A DNA stretch of 47,000 bases from Cristatella mucedo (lineage: Eukaryota; Bryozoa; Phylactolaemata; Cristatellidae). Location of the stretch: the NCBI GenBank assembly GCA_009760855.2, contig WPIO01000030.1:3248001-3295000 (forward strand), written 5' to 3'. This document shows, piece after piece, positions 31,440 to 39,560 of the stretch; positions within the stretch are counted from its first letter, which is position 1; the number at the start of each line of letters is the position of its first letter. Both the position numbers and the translations under genes were made by a program. The notes beneath the pieces were generated by a model. It saw only the letters and a program-made list of their open reading frames with translations. It was not told the origin of the DNA and searched no databases.

Positions 31440-31770
31440 TAAAGCGGATGGCCATTGATCACACCTTGACTGGCTTGCCGCGCACGAATCTGAAGCTGCT
31501 GCATGGGTGACAGAGCGTTTTATGGCTTACCCGGATGGAACACTTTACGGGGAAAGTTTGTTAAGCATGCGAAGCGTCACGGATCACTCGGTTAGACCGA
31601 AGACAAAAGCAGCGGATAATTTCGAGTTTCGAGCCGGCAGCCCGGCGGTCAGCTCATCCAGCACGGGGGGCTGAACATTTTGCATTACTCTGGTCTCCTG
31701 TACAAAGATTGATTGCGGTGCTTACTGCTCGATGATTAATCCTGTTGAAGGCTTAGCTGCGCATTTCTAG
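31440..31770. repeat. Segment shared with 8455-8760
   Basis: TTATGGCTTACCC, AAAGTTTGTTAAGCATGCG and GAGCCGGCAG, in the order seen at 8545-8650. It marks the far edge of the copy B block. Confidence 0.5.
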
Positions 31771-31869
31771 TGCATTGTATACCGGACAATTCACCGTCTA
31801 TTTGCCTGTCGTGGACCGGAACGCAATCCACTGCCGTAATCGTGCTTACAGATAATGCGTAGCTTGTAA

Positions 31870-32560
31870 GACTAGTCGAGACTAGTACCAGCATGTGCGA
31901 TCAGACGAGTGCAGCTGGTGCAAAACTCCGCAGCTAGGCTTGTTTGTCGTGAGCGTCGCAGCTGCCACATTACACCATTTCTCGCCGACCTGCACTGGCT
32001 GCCAGTCAAGCAACGGATTGACTTCAAGGTTTTGTCGCTCACTTTTAGGTCACTTCATTCTTTGGCTCCAGCCTACCTCTCAGATATACTCCCCCATCAG
32101 GCCAAGCATCGTACCACCCGCTTACCATCGTACCCGCTTTTCGGAATCCAACAGTCTACAAATACCTCGTACAAACCTCAAATCCTTTGGAGACCGTGCA
32201 TTTAGTTCGTATGCTCCCAAAGCCTGGAACTCCCTCCCGACCTGCGTCAGAACATCCCCTGACCTGACCACATTTAAAATGAACCTAAAAGCACACCTAT
32301 TTAGGACAGCATTTAGTGGGTCCCTGGGATTCGTCCTTGATGTGCTTATGCGTGCTGACACTGTGCATGCTGTCACTAACCACACTTGCATGCTGACCTT
32401 GTGCATGTCACCCCTAACCATGTTATTCATTTTATTTGTTTATCAAGCATGATATTACTTACCATTCAATTGCATTTGCCTTTGCAGCAAATTTAAAGCG
32501 CCTAGAGAGAGTTTGATTTCTCTGAGGCGCTTTATCAAGTGAATTATTATTGTTATTATT
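31870..32560 (+). mobile_element. L2-clade LINE 3' portion, relatively young
   Basis: Open ORF2 C-terminal segment (LLADLHWLPVKQRIDFKVLS; LTFRSLHSLAPAYLSDILPH) with a small internal duplication near 32115-32140, then 3' UTR, hairpin and ATT tail. It is antisense to the copy B gene, in the intron 167 bp past the donor at 32728. Confidence 0.8.
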
Positions 32561-32727
32561 CGTACCTTCGTGCACGCTCCGCAGCACAGACCGAAGACCG
32601 TACTGCACAGCTTTGCCCGTGGCGCTCTCCATCAGATCTAGCCTGGCTAACGGTGACTCTTTTCGCCAAAGGAGGTGCAGATTCGGTTCTCTGGCGGCGC
32701 TTAGCGAACGCTCGGCGAGACCATTAC

Positions 32728-32803
32728 CTGCATTCGCTGCGGCAGCCAGCAGCAAGCAGCACACGAGCAGTCGCTCCAACGGCGAAGGCGCTCGCGGGGC
32801 CAT
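32728..32803 (-). CDS. Signal-peptide exon of a three-finger gene (probably copy B)
   Basis: The exon encodes 25 residues: MAPRAPSPLERL, then the hydrophobic core LLVCCLLLAAAANA, with a cleavage site near ANA. The donor GAATGCAG|GTAATG leaves one base (phase 1), as in 25179-25266. This phase and design are standard for Ly6 first exons. It lies 2 kb upstream of the broken C-terminal exon 30472-30748. It could also serve the exons at 13108 and 6993 as an alternative distal first exon. The two signal exons share phase and layout but little sequence. Confidence 0.6.
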
Positions 32804-32869
32804 GTTGACAGTACAATCCGCCGCAGTGTCGTCGGTGCAAGCACTGAAAATATTACACCGCAGATAGCG

Positions 32870-32880
32870 GAGCTATATCA
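32870..32880 (-). promoter_or_regulatory. TATA-like box upstream of the signal exon
   Basis: On the minus strand TGATATAGCT lies about 70 bp upstream of the ATG at 32803, within a CpG-rich stretch (32560-33100). Positional evidence only. Confidence 0.2.
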
Positions 32881-32889
32881 GCATACGAG

Positions 32890-33279
32890 CATCCGTCTAA
32901 GCCCGATGCGGGAGGCAACGTTTACCGGTTCGGCTTCCGGCAATCCGCAGCGAATGTGACAAGCTGACAGCAGCGGCGGTAGGCTTGTCTGAGTCATGAG
33001 CTCGACGTGCTTCGCGGGCAGGGGCACGCTGGCATTCTCTGCCAGCAACGAATCGGGCGGCGTACTGAAACGGCGGCAAGCTCAACGGTCCGGATTTCAG
33101 CCAGTATCCATTATTCGCGGTTCCTAAATAGTAACGGCTAGGAATCGATTGTGCGATTATCTAGCATATCTGCATAAGCACTGGACCGCAGTAAACACGG
33201 GGGAATGTATGAAACGACCGCTATTAATTTGTGAGCCTGAGTTGCGTTAAAGGCCACTACTCATGGAGTGGATCTTGAC
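32890..33279. other. CpG-rich upstream region, unassigned
   Basis: No exon recognised; probably promoter-proximal to the exon at 32728-32803. Confidence 0.3.
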
Positions 33280-33910
33280 GTTTATTTGATACTCGACAGG
33301 GAGCCAGAAAATCTCAGAAACATGTGGTGCGATGTGACAGATACGGCCTGGGCGACAGATCAGTCGAGCCACTGAGTTCTGCTAAGACCATTAACGGCTC
33401 TCGCCGAGAGCCTTGAACAAAGAGAACAACAGTAATCTCGACGCGAGCTGTTACGGACGTATTAAATATGTCGCACTATTGTCTAACCATGCTCTGACTT
33501 TGGCAGTCTTACTTGGCTAAAATTAGTTTGACTTGACAATGAAGTGAAGGTAATTAACTCCTCCAATGGCGCATCCATTCATAATCTTCGGCCCACATTG
33601 CGTGCAGACGCCACTGAAGTGGCGTTAGATGGACTAATCTTGAGGGTGACATCTTGCAAGTTTTGAGAGTGACACTAGACTAGGCTTGACCACCAGTAAC
33701 TATTAGGTTGACCATGTCATTGCTTAGTATCATGAAGTTATTGGCCATCGGATTGCGAATGTCGTTGATGCTGTAAGGGCATTGAGTCGGATGCTGAGTA
33801 TTGCTCAGAAGGGTCGAGGGATATGTAGGGCTAAGTGTCGTCGGCGAAGTCATGAAAGCTAATGCGGTGTACCAAAACGCAGTGAAACATTCATGCGGCA
33901 AGTAAACTAA
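33280..33910 (-). mobile_element. Divergent L2-related LINE fragment
   Basis: On the minus strand it contains DIRNPMANNFMILSNDMVNL and LIVTGG, equivalent to DIRSWMAANFLKLNDDKTNL and LLVMG in the copy near 40500. The plus-strand sequence GGGAGCCAGAAAATCTCAGA corresponds to the region encoding LHWLPV. Strongly eroded and probably an older subfamily. Confidence 0.5.
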
Positions 33911-34340
33911 AACGAGCATTTAGTGATGGAAATTTGTGGTGGGCATTTTTTATGGACATCTGTTATAGAAAAAAGTGATGGGCACCAAAATTTTTAACGT
34001 ACCTGTATTTTGACAGGTCCAATAAGCGCAGAGCGCCTTCAGGTACAATTAGAGTCGTCGCGCCTCTGAGTCCGGTCGTCGCTTCGCTCAAAGGCTATGG
34101 GCAAAGGGTGGTGACGAAAGTAGATCAGGCACGTCGAAGCTGCGCATTGGCGCTCGCGGGCAGGAACTGAGCTCTAACCGATATTTTTTAAGTGAGTCGT
34201 GCGTCATGCCTGCTATCAAATGGTAGGTTGACTTTGCCCGCAGAATACCACCGCCGCGAGCGCGAATGCTTATTGAGAGCAACTTCGCTACCGGTGATCC
34301 CAAAAGAGTAGATCGTTTTCCTGTGCGTCTATTTACCTAC
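33911..34340. other. Unassigned
   Basis: A short inverted repeat GTACCTG...CAGGTAC lies at 34001-34046. Nothing else recognised. Confidence 0.3.
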
Positions 34341-34344
34341 GCAC

Positions 34345-34465
34345 TAATAGAATTGATTTATGTGGCTGTCTATCTAGTTACCTATCTACCAATCCGCCTG
34401 TCTGTCTATCTGTATACTAACCTATCTGTCCTTGCATCTTTCTGCTTCCGGTCTATCTGTTTGAC
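34345..34465 (+). repeat. Degenerate CTAT/CTGT tetranucleotide tract
   Basis: GGCTGTCTATCTAG, CTGTCTGTCTATCTG and CCTATCTGTCC recur. The open frame across it comes from the repeat. Confidence 0.6.
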
Positions 34466-34869
34466 TCTCAACCTCTTTCTCCCCGTGTCTCTTTCCATTG
34501 GACCTACTGATGCTAGTCTAAAAGAAATAGTAGAAGTTGCAATACCGTAAAAAATCTTTTGTGAATGTGATTCACACGTCAATTTGTCACACGAGAATTC
34601 TCAAGCTCCTGTACCGACAATTAGAATTGAATGCAAATGGATATTTTAGGGGATTTTTTCCCGACCATCTGCACCCGTTTGGTCAGTCATTCAATTTTAG
34701 CTTTTTATGTACAGAAAATAATGGTGGCAGATTTCAACGATAGGCGGAGCCTTATTTTCTTGCCGACGACTAATAATTTCGTACCAAGATAAATCGAAAT
34801 TATTATGCTTGAACATCTAACCATTCTCGTTGGTGGCTACTTCTGGGAGTTGGTGCGTCAGCAGATGAT
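34466..34869. other. Unassigned
   Basis: Nothing recognisable. Confidence 0.3.
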
Positions 34870-36230
34870 GAAAGACTACAGCGAAACTAAAGCGAAGCAA
34901 CGCTCACGACTGACAAACTTGGCTGCACAGTTTTGCACCAGATACAAGCACCTGATTGCATAGGTTGGAAGACCTACTGCAGTGAGTTACAGAATTCGAG
35001 AGGTAATATCACAAATACGTGGACCAGCTTCAGCGCAGTGTCCTTGTCGTAATGGGTCCGAATTTTTGAAGTCTTATGTAGCTGAAAGTAGGCAGATGTG
35101 ATTGGGGGCTGATGTACTCATCAAGTGAAACAAACTTACTAGTTACGGGCAAACCAAGTGTGATTCAGAAATTGGAAAGGCTGACGCTCAAAATTGGCTC
35201 TGCCAGCATATCTTCTGTTGAATCAGCTCGAAATCTAGGTGTCATGTTCCAAAGTGACCTCTCGTTAGACGACCACATCAGCTCCACAGTAAAACCTGCC
35301 TAATTTCAGCTACATAACATAGCTAAAATTCGGGCTTGTTTAGATAAGGATACCACGTCTAAATTGGTCGATGCATTTGTGACATCCCGTCTTGACTTCT
35401 GCAACTCACTGCTTGCTGATCTATGGGCTTATGCAATCAAGTGCTTACTGCTTGTGCAAAACTCTGCAGCTAAGCTTGCCTGTCGTGTGTGTCGTAGTTG
35501 CCACATCACAGCACTTCTAGCCGACCTGCACTGGCTGCCAGTCAAGCAACGGATCAATTTCAAAGTTTTGTCGCTCACGTTTAGGTCACTTCATTCTTTG
35601 GCTCCAGCCTATCTATCAGATCTACTCCCCCACCAGGCCAAGCATCGTATCACCCGCTTTTCGGAATCCCACAGTTTACCACCTTTACTACCTCGTACAA
35701 ACCTCAAATCCTTTGGAGACCGTGCATTTAGTTCATATGCTCCCAAAGCCTGGAACTCCCTCCCGACATGCGTCAGAACATCCCCTGACTTGACCACATT
35801 TAAAAAGAACTTAAAAACACACTTATTTGGGACAGCATTTAGTGGGTCCCTGTGATTCGTCCTTCATATGCTTATGCGTACTGACACTGTGCATGCTGCC
35901 ACTAACCACATTTGCATGCTTACCCTGTGCATGTCACCCCTAACCACGTTGTTCATGTTGTTTATCAAGCATGATATTACTCACGATTCAATCGCGTTTC
36001 CCTTTGCAGCAAATGTAAAGCGCCTAGGAAGAGATTGAGTTCTCTGAGGGCACTTTATCAAGTGCATTATTATTAATATTATATTAGGTCATTTTGGAAT
36101 TGGGCACTTTGATTTGCTGTAGATTGAATGGGAGATATATTGGCTGAGAGCCAATTTTGAGCGTTTAACTTTTCAATTCCTGAGTCACATTAGGTTTGGC
36201 CATAAGTAATAAGTTGGTTTTGCAGACATT
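34870..36230 (-). mobile_element. Old L2-clade LINE split by a later L2 insertion
   Basis: 34870-35130 and 36088-36230 read as one L2 on the minus strand. The left part ends at CATCAAGTG and the right part resumes AGGTCATTTTGGAA, contiguous in other copies. Everything between is a younger, oppositely oriented L2. Confidence 0.6.
35131..36085 (+). mobile_element. Younger L2-clade LINE 3' portion
   Basis: Starts with the segment encoding NLLVTGKPSVIQKLERLTL and runs through LVDAFVTSRLDFCNSLL, LADLHWLPVKQRINFKVLS and TTFKKNLKTHLFGTAFSGSL to the UTR, hairpin and ATT tail. One stop lies near 35303 (KPA, then stop). Otherwise largely open. Confidence 0.8.
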
Positions 36231-37983
36231 CTACTTGAGTCTCCCTGCTAACTGAAGCTAGTTTCTGCTAAAATAAACGTACCAGGTTGCAGATGCAAAG
36301 CGGCCACGCCGCCAAGATGTCTTGTGCAGCTCAGGATTCACTTCGAATAACGCGGCGCCGGCGGCTGCAAGACATCTCCCAGTAAATGTCATTTGTGGGA
36401 TGCAGTATGTAAAGATATTTGCGTACGTATCTTTATATATGCAGCATGAATTTCTGTCCGTAAAGCCAGAACTACCTGCCCGACGTTGGCATTTGAAAGA
36501 GCTCCATGGCGCACTGCGAAGAGACCGTCGCTTTCGCGTTGGGGCTGAGCTTTCAGCTCTCGCATTGAGTTACCAGCAAACTGAGTTGCCTCCGCCCGAT
36601 GCCGACCGCAGCCAGCCTGATTATCACGCAGCGCACATGGAAGAATCAACTAGCGCCAGTTTGAAGAGCCGTTAATCCTTCGCGCTACCAGATGAATGCA
36701 GATTTTAATCTGCGCCGACCCATGTTCAACACACCCACGCAGCCGTTGAGCATCGGAAACTATAAGTAAACTATGCACTTTTATAGCGGTTTGCTTCTGT
36801 CGAAAACCATTGGTTACGTCGTGCTCCAGCGGTGCCTCGCCTTCTCAGCGGAATACGCAAAAAATTCCCGGATCCGCAGTCGCCTCCCCCGCTCGCGAAG
36901 CCGCTGGCCCCTTCTCTTGCAAGTCTTTTTTAATATCGTAGCCCCAATCGTGGTTTATTGAGCGGTCCCTTGTAAACACTTGCACCAGTAAAGAGGTATG
37001 ATGTAACAAATATTAAAGCCATAGCCTTGTGAGGCTCTCTGAGCAGTGAACTCGATAGCCGCCTTTCCTCGTGCTCCTCTTCCGCTACGTGACGCGCGGA
37101 CACGCGTTAGAGCCTATATCGGTCGATTGATTCCGGCTGAGAGCACCTACAAAACAACTCAAAAATCCTTACCGACACTCGAGAATATGGTTTCGCCCTA
37201 CGTCAGGTCCTTTAAGACGATGCACATTTCCGATTAAAAGCGTTGCTGATTTCTCGTGTGCAACTCTCGCCGTTCGCATTCTGCGTTCGTTCGCCCCACT
37301 GCAGACGAGGTGCTCGCGATCTTCGGCCAGGTCCGCTCTGCGTTGCGCTCTGCGATTCTCCAGCCGCTGAACTTTGCCCTCGTCTCTACGCTTCCGTACT
37401 CATTGCAGAATTAGCGAGCAACGGGAACTGTCGCTCCGGCCTGAGCTGAAGCTCGCGTTGTCTCGGTGGTTTGGTTTGCCTGGGATTGGCCTTGTTTGGC
37501 TTGTACTTGCGGCTCACTGTCGCCTTCCAAGTGTGCTATTTGGAAGTTGGAGTAATCTGCGCCTCTTTCAACTTCCTAAGCCTACTCTCACGAAAGGAGG
37601 CATGCAGTTTCGGCCTGCCCTGCTCGGTCTTTCGTTCTCTGGATCACCGGCAACACGGGGGCAGCGAAGCGAACGACGCTGGCGCGGCGGCCATGCCGTC
37701 TACACGCTACGGCGCGCCGCCTGCAGCGACGGACGCAGCACTTGCGCGAAGCAAGAAGCCGGCTGGCGTGAAGAGCTGGCCGCAGTGCGGCGCGATTTGT
37801 TTACCTGAGCGCGACCTCGGGACCGCCGCCGCCGCTGCGTTGCCCCGAGCCCGCAGCTCACAGCGGCGGTCAATCGGCGACCGCTGCGCTCCGATCGCCG
37901 TGGAGCCGCGCCCTGCGCCGCAGTGGCCGACGCAGCGAAGCTCGCCAGCCGCACCCCTTTGCGTCGAGCGCTCGCGACGAGGC
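36231..37983. other. Unassigned; GC-rich toward the three-finger exon
   Basis: Contains the probable 3' flank of the exon at 37984-38351. An AATAAA on the minus strand at 36954-36959 is about 1 kb past the stop. Plus-strand frames at 36322-36675, 37374-37808 and 37471-38241 have no domains and are likely chance in CpG-dense DNA. Confidence 0.3.
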
Positions 37984-38351
37984 CTAGCGCAGGAGCAGCG
38001 GCAGCAGCGCCCAGGTGCCCGCAGCGGCGGCGGCGCCCGACGCCGGGGCCAGCGCTGGACGGCTGGCAGCGCTGCGGCGCGATGGCCTCGGCGGATGGCC
38101 GCTACGGCCGCGGTACTTTCTGGAGCCTCCGACGGCGGACGCATCGATGTACGGGCCGGAGGCAGCTATCGCGCGTACGCGCTCCCGAGCTGCGCCCGTG
38201 CGATCGCCGTCGTCGCTGTTGCACCAGTCGCCGTAGCATAGCGAGCTGCACGTTCGAAAAGCCGAGGAGCCGCTGTCGCACGTGTTGACAGGATCACCGC
38301 GCGCTATCAGCTGCCTCTCGCAGCCCCTCGCAAAGTTGTAAATGCGACCAT
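37984..38351 (-). CDS. Three-finger (Ly6/uPAR-like) GPI-anchored protein, C-terminal exon (copy C)
   Basis: The acceptor TTTCTTCGTCTTCTTAG|ATGG is strong and phase 1, as in copy A. The exon gives 121 residues and TAG. Order: GRIYNFARGCERQ, with the RGC typical of LU loop 3; RGDPVNTCDSGS, shared with copies A and B; FRTCSSLCYGDWCNSDDGD, with the closing cysteines and the CN; then a linker of about 50 residues rich in Arg, Ser, Pro and Gly; and a C-terminal hydrophobic tail ASGAAAAAGTWALLPLLLR, a GPI signal. The linker is much longer than in copy A. The frame stays open past the acceptor into the microsatellite, but that is intron. No 5' exons were recognised between 38351 and 47000, so the gene probably begins outside the window. 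Confidence 0.7.
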
Positions 38352-38453
38352 CTAAGAAGACGAAGAAATAGATCGAGCAGGTGCCACCAGCGAGCGCGAA
38401 CGCACCGCGGCGGTGTCGTCCATCGCGCACGTACCTGCAGGCTGCAATAAGAC

Positions 38454-38455
<2 letters not shown>

Positions 38456-38501
<46 letters not shown>

Positions 38502-38526
38502 GAGAGAGAGAGAGAGAGAGAGAGGG

Positions 38527-38606
<80 letters not shown>

Positions 38607-39287
38607 TGGAGATGGAGATGGAGATGGAGATGGAGATGGAGATGGAGATGGAGATGGAGATGGAGATGGAGATGGAGATGGAGATGGAGATGGAGATGGA
38701 GATGGAGATGGAGATGGAGATGGAGATGGAGATGGAGATGAGATGGAGATGGAGATGGAGATGGAGATGGAGATGGAGATGGAGATGGAGATGGAGATGG
38801 AGATGGAGATGGAGATGGAGATGGAGATGGAGATGGAGATGGAGATGGAGATGGAGATAGATGGAGATGGAGATGGAGATGGAGATGGAGATGGAGATGG
38901 AGATGGAGATGGAGATGGAGATGGAGATGGAGATGGAGATGGAGATGGAGATGGAGATGGAGATGGAGATGGAGATGGAGATGGAGATGGAGATGGAGAT
39001 GGAGATGGAGATGGAGATGGAGATGGAGATGGAGATGGAGATGGAGATGGAGATGGAGATGGAGATGGAGATGGAGATGGAGATGGAGATGGAGAGATGG
39101 AGATGGAGATGGAGATGGAGATGGAGATGGAGATGGAGATGGAGATGGAGATGGAGATGGAGATGGAGATGGAGATGGAGATGGAGATGGAGATGGAGAT
39201 GGAGATGGAGATGGAGATGGAGAGAGAGAGAAAGAGAGATAGAGAGAGAGAGCGAGAGAGAGAGGGAGAGAGAGCGAGAGAGAGAGG

Positions 39288-39318
<31 letters not shown>

Positions 39319-39375
39319 CGAGAGAGAGAGAGGGAGATAGAGAGAGAGAAAGAGAGAGAGAAGAGAGAGAATAAA
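38456..39375 (+). repeat. Compound (GA)n-(GGAGAT)n-(GA)n array, about 920 bp
   Basis: (GA)n with GGGG interruptions at 38456-38599. A GGAGAT hexamer array runs 38600-39220, about 100 units with phase breaks near 38739, 38857 and 39094. Imperfect (GA)n with T and C variants follows at 39220-39375. Frames through it (Met-Glu, Trp-Arg and Gly-Asp repeats on plus; Ser-Leu, Leu-His, Ser-Ile and Ser-Pro on minus) are artefacts. It lies about 105 bp upstream of the copy C acceptor, in the intron. Confidence 0.97.
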
Positions 39376-39451
39376 AGCAAGGCTGTCGCCGCTCACTCTT
39401 GCCACTTCGCGAATCTCAGTATATCTTTAATTGATAAACTTGATAATATAT

Positions 39452-39560
39452 AATAATAATAATGCACTTGATAAAGCGCCCTCAGAGAACTTAATCTCTT
39501 TCTAGGCGCTTTACATTTGCTGCAAAGGGACATGAATGGTAAGTAAACTCATGCTTGAAA
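39452..39560 (-). mobile_element. Extra L2 3' terminus in tandem with the next L2
   Basis: AATAATAATGCACTTGATAA, AAGCGCC, the hairpin and CATGCTTGAAAAAAC, followed at once by a second AAT-repeat tail and an almost identical 3' end at 39561-39700. Confidence 0.75.

Noticed and set aside
37471-38241. 256-codon plus frame with a hydrophobic start
   Set aside because: It lies antisense to the copy C exon in CpG-rich DNA, where stop codons are rare. It has low-complexity Ala/Arg composition and no domain.
6993-38351. Venom-type three-finger toxin genes
   Set aside because: The visible C-terminal exons carry GPI-anchor signals and the exon design is that of cell-surface Ly6 proteins; nothing indicates a secreted toxin.
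38381-39340. Plus-strand Met-Glu, Trp-Arg and Gly-Asp repeat proteins
   Set aside because: All are translations of (GA)n and (GGAGAT)n in different frames with no unique flanking coding sequence.
37984-39405. A 473-codon minus frame combining Ser/Leu/His/Ile repeats with the three-finger C-terminus
   Set aside because: The repeat part is the microsatellite read in frame. A strong phase-1 acceptor at 38351 matches the paralogous exons, so only 37984-38351 is called.
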